From Minisyncoccota bacterium (GTDB taxonomy: Bacteria > Verrucomicrobiota > Lentisphaeria > Oligosphaerales > MVZH01), in assembly GCA_021734725.1 (NCBI GenBank), contig JAIPIM010000280.1:1-5450 (forward strand): DNA of 5,450 nucleotides. Reading direction: 5' to 3'. The translations under genes were made by a program, and so were the position numbers. The notes beneath the pieces were generated by a model, which worked only from the letters and a program-made list of their open reading frames with translations, did no database searches and was not told the origin of the DNA. Of this stretch, positions 1 to 5,450 are shown piece after piece. Positions within the stretch are counted from its first letter, which is position 1, and each line of letters begins with the position of its first letter.

Positions 1-42
1 ACCGGAACACCAGCACATCATCACTGCCTACCCCACAAAGAG

Positions 43-87
43 TTCTCCGGCAAGTTGCCGCGGAACGCTCAGGGCACGCCTCTGCCC
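43..87 (-). terminator. Two tandem hairpins after the membrane protein gene, possible terminator
   Basis: Two bases after the stop codon the minus strand can fold GGGCA/TGCCC with a 6-base loop (72-87). A second hairpin follows at 43-65: CGGCA/TGCCG around a 3-base loop, extended by TTC/GAA across a two-base mismatch. The sequence after it, CTCTTTGTG, is only mildly T-rich, so this is not a classical intrinsic terminator. The remaining bases 1-42 show nothing firm. An ATG-ATG pair at 25-30 (minus) could open a further gene leaving the window, but only a few codons are visible. Confidence 0.35.
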
Positions 88-89
88 GG

Positions 90-785
90 TCATCGGCCCG
101 CTGGCTCTTGCGTGTCATCGTCATGCGCATCCTTGGACGATGGTGTGGAGGCCGTGGAAGACTCGGGACCAGCCACCTCCGCCGCACTGCTCGTTCCAAA
201 TACATCACGGTAAGCCTGGCCGACAATTAACGCATACAAGGGAAGCGACAGAGCCACGCCCACCCCGCATAATACTGCACCAACTGAGCCCAGAATGCCG
301 GCAAGTACGGATAAGCCGATGAACGGCAGAGGGTTACTTTTTACCATCTCGAAACTCTTCACCGACGCTGTCCAGAAATCAAGCTTCTGATCGGGAATAA
401 GGAAAAGCGCAAACATCAGACAGGCCGGAACGACAACGCTCAGAATCAAGTTAATGACTTCTCCCGCACACGGAACAAAAGACAGAATAAACATAACAAC
501 GTAGAAAATCAACCCCCATACCAGCACAAAGACAAAGGCGGGGACAAAATAATTGAACCCGCGAAACACATCCCCAATCTTAGGTTCGTCTTCGGATCCA
601 TCAACGAAGCGAAGCACCATCAAATTCAGTCCAACCACCATGGGACCATACAAAATTCCCACTGACAAAATACTCAACAGGACGACAAGAAGCGCCGCCA
701 CACACAAGACAACAAAATTCTCTTTGTAGATAGTGAACGCCCCTTCGATCCATGTGCCAAACTTAACGTCGGTTTTCTGTTCCAT
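90..785 (-). CDS. Small multi-pass integral membrane protein of unknown function
   Basis: The product is 231 residues and I cannot assign a function. It begins with a short polar/amphipathic stretch (1-22). Strongly hydrophobic segments follow at about 24-58, 80-105, 109-130 and 153-192, enough for five or six membrane spans. A Ser/Thr/Asp/Glu-rich, presumably disordered and cytoplasmic tail runs from about 198 to 231. The layout recalls uncharacterised membrane families (DUF975/DUF4013-like): an early Tyr-Lys-Glu-Asn-Phe, a Gly-Pro before a helix (47-48), a Ser-x-x-x-Val-Lys segment near 144-149, a Gly/Cys-rich hairpin at 162-175, and a final AYRDVFG (191-197). That family link is from memory and tentative. 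The frame is open upstream to an ATG at 908, but that extension lies inside the dnaE 3' end and reads as non-coding. An AAGGAGG site at 792-798 points to the ATG at 785; the adjacent ATG at 788 is only 3 bases from it. The gene follows dnaE by 25 bases, so it is probably cotranscribed, without implying a replication role. Confidence 0.82.
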   Translation of the reverse strand: MEQKTDVKFGTWIEGAFTIYKENFVVLCVAALLVVLLSILSVGILYGPMVVGLNLMVLRFVDGSEDEPKIGDVFRGFNYFVPAFVFVLVWGLIFYVVMFILSFVPCAGEVINLILSVVVPACLMFALFLIPDQKLDFWTASVKSFEMVKSNPLPFIGLSVLAGILGSVGAVLCGVGVALSLPLYALIVGQAYRDVFGTSSAAEVAGPESSTASTPSSKDAHDDDTQEPAGR

Positions 786-791
786 CATAAC

Positions 792-798
792 CCTCCTT
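792..798 (-). promoter_or_regulatory. Strong Shine-Dalgarno site deciding the start of the membrane protein gene
   Basis: The minus strand reads AAGGAGG here, a consensus ribosome binding site. It sits 6 bases before the ATG at 785 and 3 bases before the in-frame ATG at 788, which favours 785. It is the strongest ribosome binding site in the window, in the short gap after the dnaE stop codon, which suggests the membrane protein is translated independently of dnaE. Confidence 0.8.
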
Positions 799-810
799 CT
801 TGAAATAGTG

Positions 811-3800
811 TTATTGCTGCACATTGGCAAAGGACCGCTTCTGGCCGTTGCCCCGTTTGCTCTGCTCGGGTGGTGCGACAGCACGCTGGAGTAGGCAATC
901 CTCGCCAAAACGTTCCGTCACGTCCCGCCGAAAAGCCGCACTGTTTAGAACCGTCAAACCTGATGGACGAACAAATGCCATGTCGCCGGAATCGCACATC
1001 AGGCAAAACACAACGTCAACGCTTCCGGGATAATTTTCAAGGACCTGCTTCAACTCGCTCAACTCATTCTCCCCAACACTCTTCTGCTGAAGGCGAACCT
1101 GAATCTTTTCAGTGAGTGTCTCAGCAGCCATCTCCATCGGAATGACTCGGTTAACAATCAAGCTGAAGGTATCCTCGTCACGGTTACTTAATACCCCTTC
1201 AATGAAGACCGGCGCTTCCGGTCTGATCTCGTCGCCATAGGTGTCGTAACAGTCGGCAAACACCAGGGCTTCAAGCGCGCCGTCGAATCCTTCCAATTCT
1301 ACAATTGCCCAGGGACGCTGGTCGCGCTTCGACCGTTTCATGCTGACCTCTGTAATAATGCCGGCCGTACGCGTGCTCATTTCCTGACTTGCCAGCACCA
1401 ATTCGCCAACGCTGTGGCTCTGAAAGGTTTCTACGGTCTCAGCAAACTCGTTTAACGGATGGCCGGTCACGTAAAAACCCAAAAGTTCTTTCTCGTACGC
1501 CAACCGTTCCCGAGTATCCCACTCGGCAATGTCAGGTGGAGACAGCGTAAGAGGATTGTCCTGCGTGTCCTCAAGCATGTCAAAAAGGCATCCCTGCCCC
1601 GTGGCGCGATCACGTTTGGTCTGCTGAGCACGCTCCAAGACCTCGTCAATCACCGCATATGCCTGCGAGCGCTTCCAGCCGAACGTATCAAACGCGCCGG
1701 ATTTACAGAGGTTCTCCATAACGCGTCGATTGACATGCTGCCCCGTTCGCTCACAGAACTCCAGCAAGCCTTCAAAAGGCCCCGAACGACGCGCTTCTAT
1801 AATCTCACCAGCCGCCGCACTGCCCACGCCCTTCACCGGTCCAAGACCAAAGCAGATACTGCGACCGTCAACCGTAAAATTAAGTCCTGATGTGTTCACA
1901 TCAGGCGGACGAACATCAATCCCCATCTCGCGGCACTCGCGAAGAAAAAACGCCAATTTATCCGCATTGCCAAGCTCACTTGACAGCACCGCAGCCATAA
2001 ATTCCACCGGATAGTTCGCCTTCAAGTAGGCCGTGCGATACGACAGCATTGCGTAGGCAGCACTGTGTGATTTGTTAAATCCGTACCCCGCAAACTTCAC
2101 GATCTTATCCCAGATGGCTTCCCCTATCGTGCGTGAAATGCCGTTCCCGGCGCAGCCCTCGATAAATCGTTCGAATTGCTGCTCCATTTCCTTCACTTTT
2201 TTCTTGCCCATCGCCCGTCGCAAAATGTCCGCTTGCGCCAACGAAAAGCCCGCAACCCTTTGTACAACCTGCATCACCTGCTCCTGATAGAGCATGATGC
2301 CGTACGTCTCTTCCAAAATAGGCTTCATCGCGGGGACATCGTAATCAATCTCTGCTTCCCCTGTCTTACGAGCAATGAACTCATCCAGGAACTGCATCGG
2401 CCCCGGGCGATACAGGGCAATAAGCGCGATGATATGTTCAAAACGGCGAATCCCGAAACGTTTGCATAAGTCGCGCATGCCACCGGATTCAAGCTGGAAT
2501 ACACCAACGGTATTACCTTTGTTGAGCAAATCATAGGCCGCCGAATCGTCCAATGGGATCTCACTGCTCTTCAGGCTGACCCCTCGGTTCTCCTCTATAA
2601 GATTCAAGGCGTCCTGGATGATGGTCAGCGTGCGCAAACCAAGAAAGTCCATCTTAAGCAGACCAAGGGCCTCGCACGGACCCGCGGGATACTGGGTGAT
2701 TACTTCGTCACCGGCACCCTTTGCCAACGGCACCATATTGGACAGCGCCTGATCTCCGATTATCACGCCTGCGGCGTGAATGCTCATGTTGCGGTTCAAC
2801 CCCTCGAGCACTCTGGAATGACCTACGGCCTCACCAACCCAGTCTTCGTTGTCACAGCGCTCTCGTAATTCAGGATTCTCCTCCAACGCCCGGGCCAATG
2901 TCATTTTGGGATCGGTGGGAATCAACTTGGTGAGGTTGTTCCCCTCCGCGAAGGGACGACCCAACGCCCGCGCAACATCTTTCAGCACTGCCTTGGTTTT
3001 CAGCGTACCATAAGTCCCAATCTGTGCCACACTGTCAGCACCGTATTTGCCACGCACATACTCGATTACTTCGTAGCGACGTCGTTCGCATAAGTCAATG
3101 TCAAAATCTGGAGGGCTTACACGGTCAGGATTGAGAAAGCGCTCAAAGAGCAATCCGTACTCGAGAGGATCAATGTCCGTGATATGGGTCAAATAGGCGA
3201 CAAGACTGCCCGCCCCGCTGCCCCGCCCCGGGCCGACCGGGATCCCATGCTCACGGGCAAACCGAATAAAGTCCCAGACCACTAGAAAATAGCTGGTGAA
3301 TCCGCTTTGCTCTATTATATCCAGCTCGTGGTCCAGCCGCTCGAGAACCTCCTGCTGCTCAGCACTCACACCCGACGACCGTCCGTCAAAACCATATCGT
3401 TCGGGAATGGCATCCATACAAAGCGTGCGCAGATAACTTTCCCGCGTCTCCCCGGCGGGGACATTATAGACAGGATAATGATTGGACGCATTGTCGTCCA
3501 CTTCTAACTCCACATTGCACCGTTCAGCAATCACCAGTGTATTGCGAACGGCATCCGGACGTTCGGCAAATAACTGCGCCATCTCCTGACCGTCCTTGAA
3601 GTAAAATTCGTCCGCTGGAAAACGCATACGGTCTTCCTGGTCAACAGTCGCCTGGGTACCAATGCACAGCAACACGTCGTGGGCCTTGGCATGGTCACGC
3701 CTCAGATAGTGGACATCGTTGGTGGCAACCAGCCCAAGTTTGTAGTCGTCGGCCAGTTCGGCAAGAAAACGATTGACCCGCGCCTCCTCCTCCATACCAT

Positions 3801-4338
3801 GATCCTGAATCTCAAGAAAAAAGCGGTCACGCCCGAACATGTCAAGGTAGGAAGTCAAGGCTTCGCGAGCAGCCTTTTCGTTACCTTCAAGGTAACGCGC
3901 GGGTATTTCCCCGCCAATACATGCCGTCAATGCAATCAGGCCGTCGCTGTGCTCTGCAAGAAGCTGCTTGTCAATGCGTGGCTTGTAGTAGAACCCCTCA
4001 AGAAATGCCGCCGTATTGAGCTTACAGAGGTTGCGATACCCCTCCACGCTCTCCGCAAGCAAAACAATGTGAAACCCCTGCACATGGGGGGCCTGGGGAT
4101 TCCGCTCGTGCCGATCACCAGGAGCAACATAACATTCACACCCAATGATCGGCAACACCCCTTTGGCACGAACGATCTGATAGAAATCTATTGCGGCAGA
4201 CATCGAACCATGGTCCGTGCACGCTACCGCAGGCATTCCGAATGCCACACTCAAATCGGCTAAAGCATCAACGCTGCATGCGCCATCAAGAAGACTGTAA
4301 TCCGTGTGTACATGCAGATGAACAAATTCCGCGCTCAT
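811..4338 (-). CDS. dnaE: DNA polymerase III subunit alpha (replicative, DnaE1 type)
   Basis: This is the catalytic subunit of the chromosomal replicase, extending DNA at the fork in the cytoplasm together with the beta clamp and clamp loader. At 1175 residues it matches full-length DnaE1. Domains in order: an N-terminal PHP domain (about 3-280) with HLHVHTDYSLLDG at 7-19 and TDHG at 41-44; the family C polymerase core, with GRGSGAGS at 371-378, the catalytic PDFDID at 410-415 (likely D413 and D415) and the third aspartate D564 in KMDFLGLR; fingers motifs LYRPGPM (642-648) and FNKSHSAAYA (754-763); a helix-hairpin-helix (about 831-850); an internal clamp-binding motif QGCLF (915-919); an OB fold (about 989-1068); and a C-terminal domain where tau is expected to bind, ending in a basic tail. 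All nine PHP metal-ligand positions appear present, so intrinsic 3'-5' proofreading is plausible. The clamp motif and length argue against the error-prone DnaE2/ImuC type. The ATG is preceded by AAAGGG at 4344-4349, 5 bases away. No frameshift or missing catalytic residue is seen. Confidence 0.98.
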   Translation of the reverse strand: MSAEFVHLHVHTDYSLLDGACSVDALADLSVAFGMPAVACTDHGSMSAAIDFYQIVRAKGVLPIIGCECYVAPGDRHERNPQAPHVQGFHIVLLAESVEGYRNLCKLNTAAFLEGFYYKPRIDKQLLAEHSDGLIALTACIGGEIPARYLEGNEKAAREALTSYLDMFGRDRFFLEIQDHGMEEEARVNRFLAELADDYKLGLVATNDVHYLRRDHAKAHDVLLCIGTQATVDQEDRMRFPADEFYFKDGQEMAQLFAERPDAVRNTLVIAERCNVELEVDDNASNHYPVYNVPAGETRESYLRTLCMDAIPERYGFDGRSSGVSAEQQEVLERLDHELDIIEQSGFTSYFLVVWDFIRFAREHGIPVGPGRGSGAGSLVAYLTHITDIDPLEYGLLFERFLNPDRVSPPDFDIDLCERRRYEVIEYVRGKYGADSVAQIGTYGTLKTKAVLKDVARALGRPFAEGNNLTKLIPTDPKMTLARALEENPELRERCDNEDWVGEAVGHSRVLEGLNRNMSIHAAGVIIGDQALSNMVPLAKGAGDEVITQYPAGPCEALGLLKMDFLGLRTLTIIQDALNLIEENRGVSLKSSEIPLDDSAAYDLLNKGNTVGVFQLESGGMRDLCKRFGIRRFEHIIALIALYRPGPMQFLDEFIARKTGEAEIDYDVPAMKPILEETYGIMLYQEQVMQVVQRVAGFSLAQADILRRAMGKKKVKEMEQQFERFIEGCAGNGISRTIGEAIWDKIVKFAGYGFNKSHSAAYAMLSYRTAYLKANYPVEFMAAVLSSELGNADKLAFFLRECREMGIDVRPPDVNTSGLNFTVDGRSICFGLGPVKGVGSAAAGEIIEARRSGPFEGLLEFCERTGQHVNRRVMENLCKSGAFDTFGWKRSQAYAVIDEVLERAQQTKRDRATGQGCLFDMLEDTQDNPLTLSPPDIAEWDTRERLAYEKELLGFYVTGHPLNEFAETVETFQSHSVGELVLASQEMSTRTAGIITEVSMKRSKRDQRPWAIVELEGFDGALEALVFADCYDTYGDEIRPEAPVFIEGVLSNRDEDTFSLIVNRVIPMEMAAETLTEKIQVRLQQKSVGENELSELKQVLENYPGSVDVVFCLMCDSGDMAFVRPSGLTVLNSAAFRRDVTERFGEDCLLQRAVAPPEQSKRGNGQKRSFANVQQ

Positions 4339-4343
4339 GGGTA

Positions 4344-4349
4344 CCCTTT
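4344..4349 (-). promoter_or_regulatory. Moderate ribosome binding site of dnaE
   Basis: The minus strand reads AAAGGG, 5 bases before the dnaE ATG, inside the 22-base gap after the trxA stop codon. It is a weaker match than the site before the downstream membrane protein gene. It supports the start at 4338, which also places the PHP motif at the expected distance from the N terminus. Confidence 0.55.
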
Positions 4350-4360
4350 GTCTCTGCGGT

Positions 4361-4681
4361 TCACGTAAGTTTCTCTATCAGCGTGTCTTTGCTCTGCATA
4401 CCCACAAGCTGGTCGACAACCTCGCCTTCCTTAAACACCAAAAAGGTGGGAATGGACCGGATATTATAACGCGCCGCCAGGGCCGGCGATTCGTCAACAT
4501 TGACTTTTCCCACCTTGGCCTTATCCCCAATATCCGTCGCCACCTCGTCCAACACAGGGGCCATGCGCAGGCACGGCCCACACCACTGAGCCCAGAAATC
4601 CACAAGAACAGGAACCGAGGCCTTGACCACTTCCGTCTCAAAATTCTTCTCGTTCAGTTCAATCAATGTATCTCCTGCCAT
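4361..4681 (-). CDS. trxA: Thioredoxin
   Basis: This is a 106-residue single-domain thioredoxin, a cytoplasmic dithiol reductant that is normally recharged by thioredoxin reductase with NADPH and reduces disulfides in ribonucleotide reductase, peroxiredoxins and other proteins. The active site is WCGPC at 33-37 (C34 and C37). Other family hallmarks are the buried aspartate D28 in VDFW, K59, the cis-proline P78 in SIPTF (76-80) and G94 in the final strand. There is no signal peptide and the length is that of canonical TrxA. A small variation is LRM after the second cysteine, where KMI is common. The start is supported by an AGAGGG site (4688-4693) 6 bases before the ATG and by the usual N-terminal length. 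It is the first gene of the apparent trxA-dnaE-membrane protein unit, and dnaE starts 22 bases after its stop. A supply of reducing power for dNTP synthesis would fit a replication context, but adjacency alone does not show this. Confidence 0.97.
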   Translation of the reverse strand: MAGDTLIELNEKNFETEVVKASVPVLVDFWAQWCGPCLRMAPVLDEVATDIGDKAKVGKVNVDESPALAARYNIRSIPTFLVFKEGEVVDQLVGMQSKDTLIEKLT

Positions 4682-4848
4682 CTTCTTCCCTCTCTTCTCT
4701 GTGCATTGTGTGTCATTAAAAACCAGTCGCGATTGGCAAACGTCAGCTTAGACACCAAATACTCTATCGTCATCAGGCCGCCTCAATCAGGATACTGACA
4801 CGTCAGGGCATGTATCGTGAACTACGCTGCACGACAAACGCTTTACAC
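4682..4848 (-). promoter_or_regulatory. Intergenic leader, probable location of the trxA-dnaE promoter
   Basis: This 167-base gap separates the stop of the low-complexity protein gene from trxA, and it is the only gap long enough to hold a promoter for the trxA-dnaE unit. The best sigma-70-like pair I can read on the minus strand is TTGTCG (4832-4837) and TACATG (4809-4814) with a 17-base spacer. This is poor: 4 of 6 and 3 of 6 consensus bases, without the important last T of the -10 box. A second weak option is TTGAGG near 4785, 17 bases before AGTATT. The region also holds an inverted repeat (4795-4806), a near-palindrome followed by five T on the minus strand (4718-4736), and a 36-codon reading frame entering trxA out of frame. 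No strong intrinsic terminator for the upstream gene is seen. That promoter activity lies here is inferred from spacing. Confidence 0.3.
4688..4693 (-). promoter_or_regulatory. Ribosome binding site of trxA
   Basis: The minus strand reads AGAGGG, separated by 6 bases from the trxA ATG and set in an unusually purine-rich leader (4682-4699, almost only A and G). It supports the ATG at 4681 as the start. Confidence 0.6.
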
Positions 4849-5450
4849 CTACTGTAAATGCGCCAGTAACTGCAAGACAAGAAACACAGCAACAGCTCCA
4901 AGCGCTGCCAATGTAATAACTGCTGCAAACGTGTAACCAATGCCTGGCTGGGCCGCAACAGTCGCTGCCGCTTGCGGCACACCAGGTGCTCCGGGCTGCT
5001 CCGCACCCTCAGGGGCCGGAACCTTGACCGTACCTTCGCCACCGTCTTTGATAGGAACACGAACAGTCTTGCCGCTTTCCCCTTTACCCCGAGAAACCTT
5101 CAGCGTCTTACCAGCCTTACCCCCGGTCTTAAGCTTAAGTGTCTGTTTCGGTTTCCCAGGAGCAGCAGCTTGCTCTTCACCAGCTGCTTCTTCCGGCTTC
5201 TGCGGACGCGACAAGGTCGTCGTTTCTTGCGGACCAGCCGCAGGTTTACCGACCTTCTTCAACGGCTGGGTCCCTGTCTCCTTGCCGGTCACCGCCTGCG
5301 GCACCTGCGTTTTATCGGCAGTCGCCGTCTCCTCCGTCCCACCAGGTACGGGAGGAGGCGAGACTTTTACCGTCTCGGACTGTGGAACCGGAGGCGCTTT
5401 CTCGTCGCCCTTCGCACCTGCCTTTTTAGCGCCCGCCGGGGCACGAAGAC
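4849..5450 (-). CDS. Low-complexity protein with repeated Thr-Leu/Val-Lys/Arg-Val/Leu modules and a C-terminal membrane anchor (5' end missing)
   Basis: The frame is open from the right edge to a TAG at 4849, giving 199 visible residues. A GTG at 5304 could serve as a start, but the same composition continues upstream without a stop, so the gene almost certainly begins outside the window. I do not recognise a family. Residues 1-168 are rich in Lys, Pro, Gly, Ala, Thr and Glu and should be disordered. Short modules recur: ETVKVS (25-30), QTLKLK (102-107), KTLKVS (114-119), KTVRVP (127-132) and GTVKVP (139-144). A hydrophobic helix at about 174-196 is followed by only three residues, so the protein is probably held in the membrane by its C terminus, with the basic/proline-rich part most likely in the cytoplasm. 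This resembles low-complexity proteins I associate with Lentisphaerota/Kiritimatiellota, which is an impression. It lies 167 bases upstream of trxA on the same strand. A TonB-like or scaffold role cannot be supported. Confidence 0.75.
   Translation of the reverse strand, partial: LRAPAGAKKAGAKGDEKAPPVPQSETVKVSPPPVPGGTEETATADKTQVPQAVTGKETGTQPLKKVGKPAAGPQETTTLSRPQKPEEAAGEEQAAAPGKPKQTLKLKTGGKAGKTLKVSRGKGESGKTVRVPIKDGGEGTVKVPAPEGAEQPGAPGVPQAAATVAAQPGIGYTFAAVITLAALGAVAVFLVLQLLAHLQ
5017..5145 (-). repeat. Four degenerate Thr-Leu/Val-Lys/Arg-Val/Leu modules in the low-complexity protein
   Basis: The encoded peptide holds QTLKLK, KTLKVS, KTVRVP and GTVKVP at intervals of 12-13 residues, separated by Gly/Lys-rich linkers. 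A fifth related module (ETVKVS) lies further upstream, near 5361-5378. The match is clearer in the protein than in the DNA, so these are diverged coding repeats, not a recent tandem duplication. The alternating hydrophobic/basic pattern would suit short beta strands or a repeated binding peptide. Confidence 0.5.

Noticed and set aside
786..908. A 41-residue N-terminal extension of the membrane protein to an ATG at 908.
   Set aside because: It overlaps the conserved dnaE 3' end in another frame, has no membrane-protein character, and the consensus ribosome binding site at 792-798 directs initiation at 785.
3679..4263. A 194-codon open frame on the plus strand, and another of 143 codons at 1459-1890.
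   Set aside because: Both lie entirely antisense to dnaE, whose protein is conserved throughout. Their translations show no recognisable motif and follow from the codon bias of the opposite strand.
4337..4798. A 153-codon plus-strand frame covering trxA and its leader.
   Set aside because: It is antisense to a clear thioredoxin with all active-site residues. No ribosome binding site or family signature was seen.
5128..5139. A perfect 12-base palindrome, CTTAAGCTTAAG.
   Set aside because: It is the direct result of coding Leu-Lys-Leu-Lys in the repeat module and lies inside the gene, so no separate role is needed.
5302..5304. GTG as the true start of the low-complexity protein.
   Set aside because: The frame continues upstream to the window edge with the same Pro/Lys/Ala-rich composition and another copy of the repeat module, so the gene very likely starts outside the window.
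1..5450. CRISPR arrays, tRNA or rRNA genes, insertion sequences and integrase sites.
   Set aside because: I saw no regularly spaced direct repeats, no cloverleaf-like segment, no transposase motifs and no terminal inverted repeats. The window is almost filled by four minus-strand genes.

Overview
All recognisable genes in this window lie on the minus strand. In the direction of transcription the order is: the 3' part of a gene for a low-complexity, C-terminally membrane-anchored protein (4849-5450, running off the right edge); a 167-base gap that probably holds the promoter region for what follows; thioredoxin (trxA, 4361-4681); the replicative DNA polymerase III alpha subunit (dnaE, 811-4338); and a small multi-pass membrane protein (90-785). 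Two small hairpins follow the last gene.

The spacings are 22 bases (trxA to dnaE) and 25 bases (dnaE to the membrane protein). Each of these three genes has its own purine-rich ribosome binding site, so they look like one operon. The upstream low-complexity gene is on the same strand, but no convincing terminator or strong promoter could be read in the gap, so whether it is cotranscribed is open.

The organism is a bacterium of moderate GC content that uses ordinary Shine-Dalgarno sites. DnaE is a full-length, DnaE1-type replicative polymerase with an apparently complete PHP metal site and an internal clamp-binding motif. The Lys/Pro/Gly/Ala-rich protein with repeated Thr-Leu/Val-Lys/Arg-Val/Leu modules, next to a DUF-like membrane protein, reminds me of Planctomycetes-Verrucomicrobia-Chlamydiae genomes, perhaps Lentisphaerota or Kiritimatiellota. 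That placement is an impression, not shown by the sequence.

This is mostly a housekeeping region. I see no mobile element, CRISPR array, tRNA, rRNA or clear novel defence-like system. The points most worth a second look are the intact PHP exonuclease centre of DnaE, the tight trxA-dnaE coupling, and the repeat-bearing tail-anchored protein.
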